Shown: positions 8,916 through 17,921, counted from the first letter of the stretch. The stretch is 64,000 bases of DNA from Methanocaldococcus fervens AG86 (GCF_000023985.1 NC_013156.1:980363-1044362); one strand, 5' to 3'. Notes: generated by a model from the sequence alone, not told the origin. Numbers and translations: made by a program.

Positions 8916-9500
8916 CTAATATTTTTCACATTTAACTTCGAAGTATTTTCTCGGATGACTGCAAGATGGACATTCTTCTGGCGGTTCCTCCCCTATATGA
9001 ACATACCCGCACTTTCTACAAACCCATTCTACAGGTTCATCTTTTTTAAATACTGTTCCCCTTCCTACTTCTTTCAATAATTTTCTAAACCTCTCTTCAT
9101 GATGTTTTTCAGCTACTGCAATAGCCATCAACCTATCTGCAATTTCTTTAAGTCCCTCCTTCTCAGCAATTTCAGCAAACTTTGGATACATCTCTGTATG
9201 TTCAAAATGCTCTCCTTCAATTGATGCCTTTAAGTTATCAGCAGTGCTTCCCAAAACAATTGGAACTTCAACATCACTAACTTTTATTTTGTCTTCAATG
9301 TTATACTTTTTCTTCAGTTCAGTTATTAGATAATAAAGCCATTTAGCATGTTCTCTTTCATTTTCAGCAGTTAATAAAAACACTTCAGCTATTTTTTCGT
9401 ACCCTTCTTGCTTAGCAATTTTTGCGTAGCATGTATATCTATTTCTTGCTAAACTCTCTCCGATATATGCCTTAGTTAAATTTATAATGGTTTCTTTCAT
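8916..9500 (-). CDS. rbr: Rubrerythrin
   Basis: 194 aa. The N-terminal ferritin-like diiron domain has E-x6-Y and two E-x2-H motifs (NEREHAKW at about residue 48 and EKHHEERF at about 131); the C-terminal rubredoxin domain reads CRKCGYVHIGEEPPEECPSC, giving the two C-x2-C knuckles of the Fe(SCys)4 site. Rubrerythrin reduces hydrogen peroxide using electrons from rubredoxin. It is the upstream member of the rbr-dsrE-fprA-isf run. A disrupted rubredoxin gene lies 27 nt further upstream. The length and all ligands are normal. Confidence 0.92.
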   Translation of the reverse strand: MKETIINLTKAYIGESLARNRYTCYAKIAKQEGYEKIAEVFLLTAENEREHAKWLYYLITELKKKYNIEDKIKVSDVEVPIVLGSTADNLKASIEGEHFEHTEMYPKFAEIAEKEGLKEIADRLMAIAVAEKHHEERFRKLLKEVGRGTVFKKDEPVEWVCRKCGYVHIGEEPPEECPSCSHPRKYFEVKCEKY

Positions 9501-9526
9501 AAAATTCCCCTTATTATTTAAGATTT

Positions 9527-9769
9527 TTATTCATCAAATACTAACCATTCATCTAATGGTTCAAAGGATTCTTTTCCTACTTTACCTCTACAAACTGGGC
9601 AAACTCAATCGTCTGGAAGTTCTTCAAATGGAGTTTTTGGAGGAATGTTTTGACTCGAGTCTCCTTTTAATGGATCATACACCCATCAACAAACTCTACA
9701 CTTATATTTTCTATATTTTGGTTTTTCACAGGTATCATCTAATTTGCATGCCATTTTAAGCTCTACCAT
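9527..9769 (-). pseudogene. Rubredoxin gene interrupted by two in-frame TGA codons
   Basis: An 80-codon frame starts at ATG 9769 and ends at TAA 9527. It translates as a rubredoxin: YKCRVC, stop, WVYDPLKGD, IPPKTPFEELPDD, stop, VCPVCRGKVGKESFEPLDEW. Both cysteine knuckles are present. The first TGA (9686-9688) stands where rubredoxins have the Gly of CxxCGW; the second (9605-9607) stands where they have the Trp of DDWVCPVC. Both are single-base changes from expected codons (GGA, TGG). There is no indel. It lies between peroxiredoxin and rubrerythrin, as expected for their electron donor. It is either a pseudogene or a sequence with base errors; selenocysteine at these sites is unlikely. Confidence 0.8.
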
Positions 9770-9809
9770 TACTATCACACTAAAAATTTAAACATAAAAT
9801 TAGAATAGT

Positions 9810-10484
9810 TTATTCTAACTTTTTGTAGCAGAGCCACCAATCTAAGCATTCGATTTCTCCTTTTTCACAAGCTTCTTTTCTCTTTTTAATCTCTTCTACT
9901 GATGATGCTGGAGGAACTATTACCTTATCTCCAATTATATCATTTTCTGGCCAGTTTGCAGGCATAGCCACTCCTTTCTCATCTGAAATCTGGAGGGCTT
10001 TAACTAATCTTACGATTTCGTCTAAGTTTCTACCAACCTCTTGTGGGTAGTAGATGATAGCTCTAATAATTCCCTTGTTATCTACAACAAAAACAGCTCT
10101 AACTGTATTGTTCCCCTTATATGGGCTTATCATTCCCAATTTTTCTGCCAACTCCCCTCTATCATCTGCTATAACTGGAAACTCAATTTCAACATTTAAT
10201 TTTTCTTTTATCCATTCAATCCATTTTAAGTGGCTGAAAACTTGGTCTATACTTAAACCAATTAATTCAGTATTTAGCTCTCTAAACTTATCGTATCTCT
10301 TTTGGAATCCTACAAACTCTGTTGTACAAACTGGAGTAAAGTCAGCAGGGTGGCTAAATAAAACAAACCATTTGCCCTTTTCTACGTAGTAATCTGGCAA
10401 TTTTATAGTTCCATGTGTAGTTTTAACTTCAACTTCAGGAAATTTTTCTCCTATAACTGGCATTTTTTCTTCACACATACTCAT
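9810..10484 (-). CDS. Peroxiredoxin (1-Cys Prx6 type, archaeal)
   Basis: 224 aa thioredoxin-fold peroxidase. The peroxidatic Cys lies in [13 protein letters not shown] at about residues 44-56, and further conserved parts are [15 protein letters not shown] and a C-terminal arm with two cysteines ([14 protein letters not shown]). Archaeal members of this size form decamers and reduce peroxides. The starts [16 protein letters not shown] and MPVIGEKFP are both possible. It sits between the broken rubredoxin and a small rubredoxin-like protein on the minus strand; the 47-nt gap upstream holds no obvious regulatory palindrome. Confidence 0.9.
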   Translation of the reverse strand: MSMCEEKMPVIGEKFPEVEVKTTHGTIKLPDYYVEKGKWFVLFSHPADFTPVCTTEFVGFQKRYDKFRELNTELIGLSIDQVFSHLKWIEWIKEKLNVEIEFPVIADDRGELAEKLGMISPYKGNNTVRAVFVVDNKGIIRAIIYYPQEVGRNLDEIVRLVKALQISDEKGVAMPANWPENDIIGDKVIVPPASSVEEIKKRKEACEKGEIECLDWWLCYKKLE

Positions 10485-10531
10485 CCCCTATTTTTGTGAA
10501 TCTATTAAAAAAATTATTAAAAATAAAAAAT

Positions 10532-10717
10532 TTAGAATTTGCTCTCCTCATCTGGTCTTCTTGCAACTAATTTTGGATCATAACCTTGACATCCGCATTC
10601 TGGAGTGTAGCATGTCACATCATAAAATGTGCACGCTTCCCCACAATTTGGACATCTTTCAGGAGGCTTCTCTGCTTCAAAGACATATCCGCAGTTTGAA
10701 CATTTCCACCATGTCAT
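10532..10717 (-). CDS. Small rubredoxin-like zinc/iron ribbon protein
   Basis: 61 aa. It reads [20 protein letters not shown] followed by [14 protein letters not shown], which matches the C-terminal rubredoxin domain of rubrerythrins (C-x2-CGY...P-x2-CP-x-C). Two more cysteines follow in [12 protein letters not shown]. It probably binds one iron in a rubredoxin-like knuckle and passes electrons to a peroxidase. It is placed 47 nt upstream of peroxiredoxin and 8 nt downstream of the ferritin-like gene. The frame is intact. The specific partner is inferred from the neighbourhood only. Confidence 0.8.
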   Translation of the reverse strand: MTWWKCSNCGYVFEAEKPPERCPNCGEACTFYDVTCYTPECGCQGYDPKLVARRPDEESKF

Positions 10718-10725
10718 ATTATCAC

Positions 10726-11249
10726 CTATAATGAGTTAGATTTATTTTCTGTTGTTGGAACATACACTCTTTGTCCAAGCTCTTTATCAAGCATGAATAA
10801 TCCTCTCTTATCTTCCCCAATTAACTTTAATTTTTCTAAAATTTCTGAAAAAGACGCTTCTTCTTCAACTTGTTCATTTACAAACCATTGTAGGAAGTTT
10901 ACTATTGCATAATCCTTCTCAGAAATTGCTAAATCCATTATATTATTTATCGATTCAGTTATGAACTGCTCATGCCTATATCCATCTTCAAATACTTCAA
11001 TAATTGATTTCCACTCATTTTTTGGTTCTTCTATTTTGTACAATCTTACTCTTCCTCCCCTCCCTATAACGTAGTTGTATATCCTCATTGCATGGTCTAA
11101 TTCCTCCAGACTTTGAACTTTAAGCCATTGGGCGAATCCTTTTAATCCTATGATTCAGCATAGGCAGACATGGATAGGTAGAGATATGCAGAGTAAAACT
11201 CTTTATTTATTTGCTCATTTAATGCATCCAATATTTTTTCTTTAATCAT
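10726..11249 (-). pseudogene. Ferritin gene with a frameshift
   Basis: From ATG 11249 the frame reads [32 protein letters not shown] and stops at TAG near 11150. A shift by one base continues [22 protein letters not shown] and then RIYNYVIGRGGRV, to the stop at 10726. Together this is a normal ferritin of about 170 aa: the E-x-YSAYLYLS helix A, the E-x2-H iron ligands in EELDHA, and the RGGRV turn. The break is a lost A in TCAATAGG. Only the 120-aa 3' part (from 10726 to 11088) is open with an ATG, and it lacks helix A ligands, so it would not mineralise iron. Confidence 0.8.
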
Positions 11250-11267
11250 TAGTATTCACCAAACAAT

Positions 11268-11546
11268 CTAATCTTTCTTTTTAATTAAACATTTGTTTGC
11301 TAATTTCATTGCCAAATCTTCTGGATCTTTTATTGGGAAATCGTTGTCAGTTAGTAATTTAACCAATTCCCCTGCCTCTACTTCCCCACATGGTAAAGAT
11401 ATGCCGCAAGGCAATGCTTCTGCTAACTCAACTTTACTTTTTATAGGGAAAACATCTTTCTTGTCTTTGAAATATTCAACTAACCTTAATTTAAAATCTT
11501 GAATATCCCTTAATGCCTCATAAAGTGGATGATTTGTTGTTATCAT
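11268..11546 (-). CDS. Small conserved hypothetical protein
   Basis: 92 aa, mostly helical, intact. Seen in it: NHPLYEALRDIQDFKLRLVEYFKDKKDVFPIKSKVELAEALPCG, then ISLPCGEVEAGELVKLL, so two Cys-Gly pairs (LPCGISLPCGEVEAGE) stand close together. I do not recognise a characterised family. It lies between the ferritin gene and rubredoxin 2 on the minus strand, with 13 nt to rubredoxin 2, so it is probably cotranscribed with rubredoxin 2 from the palindrome-bearing promoter at about 11790. A role in iron or oxygen handling is inference from the neighbours. Confidence 0.7.
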   Translation of the reverse strand: MITTNHPLYEALRDIQDFKLRLVEYFKDKKDVFPIKSKVELAEALPCGISLPCGEVEAGELVKLLTDNDFPIKDPEDLAMKLANKCLIKKKD

Positions 11547-11559
11547 ATTTTCACCTTTT

Positions 11560-11718
11560 TTACTCTATTTTTCTAAATGCATTTTTTGCTAAGCCACATT
11601 GTGGGCATCTAAACGTATCTGGAAGTTCCTCAAACTTTGTTCCCGGTGGGATATTTTGGGAAGGCTCCCCCTTATCTTCATCATAAATCCATCCACACAT
11701 ACACTGATATTTCGCCAA
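11560..11718 (-). CDS. Rubredoxin (rubredoxin 2, rb2-like)
   Basis: 52 aa with a TTG start preceded by GGTGAT. It reads AKYQCMCGWIYDEDKGEP, then IPPGTKFEELPDTFRCPQCG, giving an iron centre with C-x-C and C-x2-C; the first knuckle is C-M-C, one residue shorter than usual C-x2-C. The position matches M. jannaschii rubredoxin 2, whose promoter is a known target of the Lrp-family activator Ptr2. A palindrome of the right kind lies 70 nt upstream at 11788-11798. This rubredoxin is intact, unlike the one at 9527-9769, and would be the surviving small electron donor here. Confidence 0.88.
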   Translation of the reverse strand: MAKYQCMCGWIYDEDKGEPSQNIPPGTKFEELPDTFRCPQCGLAKNAFRKIE

Positions 11719-11787
11719 CCTTATCACCAAACATACTTATTTGACATTATTTTTATCTCCATAATTTTGATATTTATCATTAACCAT

Positions 11788-11798
11788 ACGAAATTCGT
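11788..11798 (-). promoter_or_regulatory. Candidate Ptr2-type operator upstream of rubredoxin 2
   Basis: The perfect 11-bp palindrome ACGAAATTCGT lies 70 nt upstream of the rubredoxin 2 TTG start and just past the end of the superoxide reductase gene. It is flanked toward the gene by an AT-rich stretch that could hold the TATA box. In M. jannaschii the Ptr2 activator is known to act from sites upstream of the rb2 and fdxA promoters. The same core recurs at 15233 and 18825. The Ptr2 assignment is inferred from position and symmetry. Confidence 0.65.
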
Positions 11799-11813
11799 CA
11801 AAAATCATTAAAT

Positions 11814-12165
11814 TTATCCTAATTTAATCTCCTTTTCATATTTCCATATACCGTGTAGGTTGCATCTCATCAAGGCCCTTAAGGTGAATTTTTCATGACC
11901 TTTTGAAGGAGCTTTTACGACTAATTTAACCTCAGGCTTCATAAATTGGGTGAATTCAACTCTTGCTAAGTAGATATCCCCATGAACAACTCAATCCACT
12001 GGATAAAGTGCCCATCTTCCATAGGATGAGGAATTCCGGCTGATATTTTAATTTCAAAGTATTCATCTGCTTTAACAACATCAGGACATTCAATAAACGG
12101 AGTATGCTTTTTTTTTCAAAATCGTTTCCTTCTTTCATTTTGTTTATTCCACAAAAGTAGTTCAT
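11814..12165 (-). pseudogene. Superoxide reductase (neelaredoxin type) with two frameshifts
   Basis: Three frames in order give MNYFCGINKMKEGNDFEKK, then HTPFIECPDVVKADEYFE through HPMEDGHFIQWIELFMG, then DIYLARVEFTQFMKPEVK to MRCNLHGIWKYEKEIKLG. All the ferrous site ligands are there: His in KHTPF, two His in HPMEDGH, and Cys/His in CNLH. The first break is in a run of nine A at about 12108-12116 and the second in a run of four G near 11985; both are homopolymer length changes. The intact protein would be about 116 aa and reduce superoxide to peroxide with rubredoxin. As written, only a 69-aa nonsense product is made. Confidence 0.8.
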
Positions 12166-12191
12166 AATTCTTCCCCCAACTAAAAAATTAT

Positions 12192-12506
12192 TTAGATTTT
12201 TTCCAAAATCCTCATAGCCTTTGTAAATGCTGGCATTCCACTTGTTAATAGAACAACTCTCAAAACATCTGCAATCTCTTCTTTTGTAATGCCAAGCTCT
12301 TTCATTCCACTAATCATCTGCTTTTCTGTTGCTATTTCATCACATTTTGAGGCAACTATCCCTATAGCTATTAATTTTTGAGTTTTATAATCCAAAACTT
12401 TTCCAGTATATGCAGCTTCATTTAATTTAACAATAGCCTCATACAAATCTGGGTATTTTTCTTTAACTGCTTTAATCCCCTCCCCAAAGAATACTTCATT
12501 TTTCAT
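12192..12506 (-). CDS. Carboxymuconolactone decarboxylase-family (AhpD-like) protein
   Basis: 104 aa all-helical CMD-domain protein. Visible are YEAIVKLNEAAYTGKVLDYKTQKLIAIGI and then ASKCDEIATEKQMISGMKELGITKEEIADVLRVVLLTSG. The family's AhpD redox motif C-x2-C is replaced by SKCDE with a single Cys, and the His-containing helix of AhpD is not obvious, so peroxidase-reductase activity is uncertain. The gene lies between hdrB and superoxide reductase on the minus strand. It has a clear upstream region with no palindrome. The frame is intact. Confidence 0.82.
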   Translation of the reverse strand: MKNEVFFGEGIKAVKEKYPDLYEAIVKLNEAAYTGKVLDYKTQKLIAIGIVASKCDEIATEKQMISGMKELGITKEEIADVLRVVLLTSGMPAFTKAMRILEKI

Positions 12507-12572
12507 ATTACCACCTCAAACTTTACAATAATAATGTCTATTTTTATAGGTATATATCTTTTACCAAATATT

Positions 12573-13449
<877 letters not shown>

Positions 13450-13467
13450 AAAATTCACCTTATTTTA

Positions 13468-14049
13468 TTATTCTGACATGTCTTTCCATTCAATAGGTTT
13501 TAATTGCATCGTTTCGGTGCATATTCCAACCATGTCACAGAATTTTAAATCTTTCATAATTCCCCTTACAACCTCTAACGCATCAGGATACTTGTGTGTT
13601 GTAGGAGGGATTTCACTTAATCCTAAAGATTTTCGTGCCTTTTTTATTTCTTCATTGATTGGAACAGCGTGTCCTGTTTTAAATACATAAAGTGCAGTTT
13701 TTTTATGAGCTTCTGCCATCCTTCCTTCTTTTGCAGCAATATTTCTAATAACTTTGATTATGTCGGTAATTTTTACCTCCCTTGGGCATCTTTCATAACA
13801 CTCATAGCATGTCGTGCACATCCAAAGGTCTTCACTTTCTACTGCCAACTTTCTCATACCAAATTGAGCGTACCTTATCAATTTTCTTGTTTTAAATGCA
13901 GTTATTCTACCACTTGGACAACTTCCAGTGCAAGTTCCACGCTGATAGCATGCTTTAAAAGATGAGACATGCTCTTCTCCTAATATATCTTTTCCATTAT
14001 CTATAATTTCTCCTACAAATGAATTTTTAAAGTCTGACTCTGACTTCAA
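13468..14049 (-). CDS. hdrC: Heterodisulfide reductase subunit C
   Basis: 193 aa iron-sulfur subunit with two [4Fe-4S] motifs: [15 protein letters not shown] (about residues 34-48) and [12 protein letters not shown] (about 79-90). It passes electrons from HdrA to the HdrB active site in reduction of the CoM-CoB heterodisulfide. It uses a TTG start (codon at 14047-14049) with GGTGAAA about 10 nt upstream. It is followed 18 nt later by hdrB. No hdrA is visible in the window, as is usual for methanogens where hdrA lies elsewhere. The upstream region carries an AT-rich stretch at about 14090-14150 suitable for a promoter. Confidence 0.9.
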   Translation of the reverse strand: MKSESDFKNSFVGEIIDNGKDILGEEHVSSFKACYQRGTCTGSCPSGRITAFKTRKLIRYAQFGMRKLAVESEDLWMCTTCYECYERCPREVKITDIIKVIRNIAAKEGRMAEAHKKTALYVFKTGHAVPINEEIKKARKSLGLSEIPPTTHKYPDALEVVRGIMKDLKFCDMVGICTETMQLKPIEWKDMSE

Positions 14050-14178
14050 GACTATATTTTCACCAATTATAATGTTTGTATATTGCAGGATATATATCCT
14101 TTATTATTTTTCATTCTCTATATTTAAATATATAAGTAATTATTACAATAAAAAACAATTTTAAAAGAAGGGGAGATT

Positions 14179-14733
14179 TTATTTAATATCAAAAAAGAAT
14201 ATATTTACAAGATTTAAGAATTCCTTTACCAATTTTTCATATTTTATGTTTTTGTTTTTATGCTTAACATCATCATTTAAACATCTTTTCTTCCATTCTT
14301 CACATAATTTTTTATTTATACCTAATTTTTTAAGAAAATTACAATTACCTTTTAAAACACGCTCTTTAAAATAATTATAACCAAAATTATACGTCTTTTT
14401 TAAAAAATAATCAAGATAGGCATATATTTTTAGATTTTCTTCGAGTGGAATGTTGTATTTTAACCTTATATTGTATTTCCATAGATTATCAATTTTTATA
14501 TGTAAATTATGGCCTAAACAAAATGAATATTCAAAAATATTTTTTGGTTTAAAAAATTCAAAAACATCGCCATCATAAAAATGTGTAATCCTCCTCTCTA
14601 AGTTAGAAATATGATTTATGTCGGGAATTACGCAGCCAAAATAAAAGTTGTTTAAATCAACATTTGTTTTTAAATTTTTTAAATACAACTTTCCAAAAAC
14701 TAAGTGGGCATAGGGGTTTGGCATATTTCTCAC
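14179..14733 (-). CDS. Hypothetical protein, zinc-dependent phospholipase-like motifs
   Basis: 184 aa, not assigned with confidence. Seen: NPYAHLVFGKLYLKNL at the N-terminus, then FGCVIPDINH, RRITHFYDGD and CLGHNLHIKIDNLW. This spaced H, D, H, H-x3-H, D pattern resembles the metal-binding layout of the zinc-dependent phospholipase C/S1-P1-like family, which is common in archaea and bacteria as uncharacterised proteins. The C-terminal third is Lys/Asn-rich and ends in an aromatic tail. It stands alone, in a long AT-rich interval between hdrC (130 nt) and the CBS gene (divergent). Confidence 0.5.
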   Translation of the reverse strand: MRNMPNPYAHLVFGKLYLKNLKTNVDLNNFYFGCVIPDINHISNLERRITHFYDGDVFEFFKPKNIFEYSFCLGHNLHIKIDNLWKYNIRLKYNIPLEENLKIYAYLDYFLKKTYNFGYNYFKERVLKGNCNFLKKLGINKKLCEEWKKRCLNDDVKHKNKNIKYEKLVKEFLNLVNIFFFDIK

Positions 14734-14829
14734 GTTTATTATTTTTAAATTATAATTTGTTTTTATACCTTCTCAAAAAATCTTTTATATCAATAACTAA
14801 AAATTTTTAAAATAAAAAAGGATGATACT

Positions 14830-15195
14830 ATGAAGGTTAAAGAAATCATGAATAGGGATTTTGTAAAGGTTTCCCCAAACGATATCGGAGGGGAGGTTAT
14901 TCAATATTTATATAGGGAAAGAAAAAGCTACGCTCCAGTTGTAGAGGATGGAAAATTAGCAGGTTGGATAACAGCTTTGGATTTGCTTGCAGGATGTAAG
15001 CATTCAAAAATTGAAGATTTAATGTTACTTATTGATGAAATAAAGATTTTAAAAGAGGATGATGAGATAAGTGATGAGCTTATAGATGAAATGATAAAAA
15101 ATGAAGATATTGCCTATCCAGTTGTTAATGATAATGATGAAGTTGTAGGAACGTTGAGTGTTTTTGACCTATTAAAATATTACAAAAATAGGTAA
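14830..15195 (+). CDS. CBS-domain protein
   Basis: 121 aa, essentially two CBS motifs forming one Bateman module: VKEIMNRDFVKVSPNDIGGEV to SYAPVVEDGKLAGWITALDLL, and the second ending in DIAYPVVNDNDEVVGTLSVFDLL. There is no other domain, so it is a stand-alone nucleotide (adenosyl-ligand) sensor; such single-module archaeal proteins have been characterised structurally but their cellular role is unknown. It is transcribed divergently from the upstream hypothetical gene. The palindrome at 15233 lies 38 nt after its stop and more likely serves the next gene. Confidence 0.82.
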   Translation: MKVKEIMNRDFVKVSPNDIGGEVIQYLYRERKSYAPVVEDGKLAGWITALDLLAGCKHSKIEDLMLLIDEIKILKEDDEISDELIDEMIKNEDIAYPVVNDNDEVVGTLSVFDLLKYYKNR

Positions 15196-15232
15196 AATCT
15201 TTTTAAGCTCTTTTAATGATTTTTCAATTTTT

Positions 15233-15243
15233 CCGAAATTCGT
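15233..15243 (+). promoter_or_regulatory. Candidate Ptr2-type operator upstream of V4R gene
   Basis: CCGAAATTCGT is a palindrome with one mismatch of the same 11-bp form as the sites at 11788 and 18825. It lies in the 195-nt gap between the CBS gene and the V4R-domain gene. It is followed within about 75 nt by GGTGAT at 15333, the likely translation start region of the V4R gene. Function inferred only from the repeated pattern. Confidence 0.5.
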
Positions 15244-15490
15244 CTATTTTTTAAATATTTTATGCGAAAAAATGACGGTTAAGTTATTATTTACTCTATT
15301 TTTTAAAATATTGTTAATGGTAATTTTTAAAGGTGATATGTTGCAAATACAATATACAATTTAAATTAAATAAAAATACGAGTGAAATTTTTAAAGAATT
15401 ATTGAAAGTAAAGATGATGAGTTTCCAGATGACGATGAAATTGTAAAAAGAACTGTAGAATATCTAAAAAATGGGTTTAATAAGGAGAAA

Positions 15491-15925
15491 ATGAAATTTA
15501 ACGATAAGAAAGATTCTGATAGAAAAATTAAAAAATACATCCCTTTAGAGCTTTTTAAAGTCATGATATACATTGTTATAAAGAAAATTAAAGAGAGGGG
15601 TTCAGAAATAACATTATATGAAATAGGATATGAATTTGGAAGATATTTAAATCCAAAAAATATTAGAGAATTAAAATCATTCTTTAAAAAGAACAATTTA
15701 GGAATTTTAGAGATTGAAAGTAGAAGACCTCTTATTTTGAAAGTAAGAGAGTGTGCAATGTGTGAAGGCTTGGATATTGATGAGCCAATATGTTATTTTG
15801 ATGCTGGTTTAATTGCAGGGGCAATGGAATGCATACTAAAAAAGACTGTCGTAGTTGATGAAATAAAATGCATGGCCCAGGGGGCTGATGCCTGCTATTT
15901 TAAAGTTGAGGTTGTAAGGGGATGA
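15491..15925 (+). CDS. V4R (4-vinyl reductase-like) domain protein, 5' end uncertain
   Basis: 144 aa from the first ATG. The C-terminal two thirds form a V4R domain: YEIGYEFGRYL, then VRECAMCEGL and ICYFDAGLIAGAMECI, ending CMAQGADACYFKVE. Conserved cysteines could bind a ligand or metal. V4R proteins sense small hydrophobic ligands or tetrapyrrole intermediates; the ligand here is unknown. Coding-like sequence (DDEFPDDDEIVKRTVEYL) continues upstream to 15391 without a start codon. Adding one A at 15410-15412 would join it to a frame starting near GGTGAT at 15333, so the real protein is probably longer and this copy frameshifted. Confidence 0.7.
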   Translation: MKFNDKKDSDRKIKKYIPLELFKVMIYIVIKKIKERGSEITLYEIGYEFGRYLNPKNIRELKSFFKKNNLGILEIESRRPLILKVRECAMCEGLDIDEPICYFDAGLIAGAMECILKKTVVVDEIKCMAQGADACYFKVEVVRG

Positions 15926-15954
15926 TTTTGAAAGTATATTTTATATCGATAATA

Positions 15955-15967
15955 CGGATATCGAACC
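15955..15967 (+). promoter_or_regulatory. Weak candidate operator next to fprA TATA box
   Basis: The segment CGGATATCGAACC resembles the palindrome family and shares the run TCGAACCAT followed by an ATATATAC box with the promoter at 17831. Distance to the TATA-like ATATATAC at about 15977 is 10 nt, like at 17831. Symmetry is poorer than at the other sites, so this is a tentative member. Confidence 0.4.
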
Positions 15968-16049
15968 ATAATTGTAATATATACATGAAGTAAAATAATA
16001 AAACTGTAAAAATTGAACTAAAAATTAACTAAACTTGGTGGTGAAGAAT

Positions 16050-17288
16050 ATGAAAGCAGACGCAATTAAAATTGCTGATGGAGTATATTGGGTAGGGGTT
16101 TTAGACTGGGATATTAGGATGTATCACGGATATACATTAAAAGGAACTACATACAACGCATACTTAGTCTTTGGAGATGAAAAAGTTGCTTTAATAGACA
16201 ACACATACCCAGGAACCTCAGCCCAGATGTGGGGGAGAATAAAAGATGCCTTTGAAAAAGAGGGGAGGGAATTCAAAATTGATGTAATCGTTCAAAACCA
16301 CGTTGAGAAAGACCACAGCGGAGCTTTACCAGAGATACACAAAAAATTCCCAGATGCTCCAATATACTGTACTGAAGTAGCAGTTGAAGGATTGAAGAAG
16401 CACTATCCATCATTAAAGAATGCTCCATTCAAAGTTGTTCATACGGGAGACACAGTTGATTTAGGAGGAAAAACATTAACATTCTTAGAAGCTCCATTAT
16501 TGCACTGGCCAGACAGTATGTTCACCTTCTACAATGAGGGAGGAATATTATTCTCAAACGACGCATTTGGACAACACTTATGCTTCCCAGCACACAAAAG
16601 ATTTGATACTGATGTTCCAGAGTATGTATTAATGGATGCAAACAAGAAGTTCTATGCAAACTTAATTACTCCATTATCAAAACTTGTATTGAAGAAATTT
16701 CAAGAAGTTATTGACTTAGGATTATTGGAAAAGATAAAAATGATTGCTCCATCACATGGACAGATATGGACAGACCCAATGAAGGCAATTAAATCATATC
16801 AGGACTTTGCTACAGGTAAAGCAGCTAAGGATAAGGCAGTTATTGTCTATGATACAATGCACTACTCAACGCAAAAGATGGCTCATGCATTTGCAGAGGG
16901 ATTAATGAGTGAAGGAATAGATGTTGTAATGTATTTCTTACACTACGATGAGAGAAGTGAGATTGTTAAAGATATATTAGACGCTAAGGCAGTTCTCTTA
17001 GGAATTCCAACAATTTATGATGAGCCATACCCATCAATTGGGGACATCATCTACTACTTGAGAGGATTGAAATTCAATAGAACTGGATTTAAAAGATTGG
17101 CAGTAGCATTTGGTTCAATGGGAGGTAGAGGGGGAGCAGTAGCTAAGATTGCTGAAGATTTAGCAAACTGTGGATTTGAAGTTATTAACCAGTATGAACT
17201 CTACTACGTCCCAACAGAGGATGAATTAACAAACTGCTACAACATGGGTAAAGAATTGGCTAAGAGAATTAAGGAATTGAAGATTTAA
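16050..17288 (+). CDS. fprA: F420H2 oxidase FprA, second copy
   Basis: About 412 aa, the same two-domain architecture as the copy at 7357. Diiron ligands are visible in [26 protein letters not shown] and APSHGQIW; the flavodoxin domain starts at about residue 267 ([22 protein letters not shown]). The start at 16050 was chosen because GGTGGTGA lies about 10 nt upstream; a longer frame begins 15 nt earlier. It is preceded by a TATA-like ATATATAC and a possible operator. It uses O2 as acceptor and F420H2 as donor. It is followed by hemerythrin in the same orientation, another oxygen-binding protein. Confidence 0.93.
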   Translation: MKADAIKIADGVYWVGVLDWDIRMYHGYTLKGTTYNAYLVFGDEKVALIDNTYPGTSAQMWGRIKDAFEKEGREFKIDVIVQNHVEKDHSGALPEIHKKFPDAPIYCTEVAVEGLKKHYPSLKNAPFKVVHTGDTVDLGGKTLTFLEAPLLHWPDSMFTFYNEGGILFSNDAFGQHLCFPAHKRFDTDVPEYVLMDANKKFYANLITPLSKLVLKKFQEVIDLGLLEKIKMIAPSHGQIWTDPMKAIKSYQDFATGKAAKDKAVIVYDTMHYSTQKMAHAFAEGLMSEGIDVVMYFLHYDERSEIVKDILDAKAVLLGIPTIYDEPYPSIGDIIYYLRGLKFNRTGFKRLAVAFGSMGGRGGAVAKIAEDLANCGFEVINQYELYYVPTEDELTNCYNMGKELAKRIKELKI

Positions 17289-17361
17289 ACTCTTTATTTT
17301 TTATTTTTAGAAATTTATATTTGTATATCCATATATTTGCATAATTTATATGGTGAAAATA

Positions 17362-17802
17362 ATGAAGGAAGTAATAAAATGGAGTAAAGACCTTGAAACA
17401 GGGATTAGGGCATTTGATGAAGAACATAAATTTTTGGTTAAAACATTAAATGAGATTTACAATTTATTAGGGGAAGGAAAAAATGAAGAAGCTAAGGATT
17501 TGTTAAGGAAGAGAGTAATTAATTATGCTGCAAAGCATTTTAAACATGAAGAGGAAGTTATGGAAAAATATGGCTATCCTGACTTGGATAGGCATAGGAA
17601 AACCCATGAAATTTTTGTTAAAACCGTTATAGAAAAGTTATTGCCAAAGATTGAAGAGGGTTCAAAGAATGATTTTAGAAGTGTCTTATCTTTCTTAGTA
17701 GGATGGCTTACAATGCACATAGCAAAACCAGATAATAAGTATGGAAAGTGGTTTAAAGAGAGGGGTATTGTTATTGAAGATGAACCTGTTAATATTGACT
17801 AA
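17362..17802 (+). CDS. Bacteriohemerythrin
   Basis: 146 aa four-helix diiron O2-binding protein. Ligands are all visible: H in FDEEHKFL, H-x3-E in [12 protein letters not shown]-x3-H in DRHRKTHE, and H-x4-D in [13 protein letters not shown]. It binds O2 reversibly, for sensing, storage or delivery to an oxidase such as FprA next door. The start at 17362 follows GGTGAAAATA. Expression may come from the fprA promoter (73-nt gap) or a TATA-like ATATGG region at about 17340. Single domain, normal length, intact. Confidence 0.92.
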   Translation: MKEVIKWSKDLETGIRAFDEEHKFLVKTLNEIYNLLGEGKNEEAKDLLRKRVINYAAKHFKHEEEVMEKYGYPDLDRHRKTHEIFVKTVIEKLLPKIEEGSKNDFRSVLSFLVGWLTMHIAKPDNKYGKWFKERGIVIEDEPVNID

Positions 17803-17830
17803 ATTTTGAATTAATTCATCGAATATATAA

Positions 17831-17841
17831 TGAATTTCGAA
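17831..17841 (+). promoter_or_regulatory. Candidate Ptr2-type operator upstream of the rubrerythrin-like gene
   Basis: TGAATTTCGAA is an imperfect palindrome of the same core, followed by CCATTAATATTATATATAC, whose TATATATAC part (to 17860) is a good TATA box. This arrangement (operator immediately upstream of TATA) matches how Ptr2 is known to act, by recruiting TBP. The operator plus TATA lie 60-90 nt before the gene start at 17922. Confidence 0.55.
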
Positions 17842-17921
17842 CCATTAATATTATATATACGCGACTGCACATATTATTATTGTAAAAAAAATTAAGTAAA
17901 AATAAAGAATAAGGTGGAATC

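Noticed and set aside
9605-9688. Selenocysteine at the two TGA codons
   Set aside because: The positions correspond to Gly and Trp in rubredoxins, not Cys; no SECIS-like hairpin was evident by eye downstream. Kept only as a remote alternative.
9487-9759. Plus-strand open frame over the rubredoxin locus
   Set aside because: Shadow of the minus-strand rubredoxin; the minus strand has the clear CxxC pattern and a ribosome binding site.
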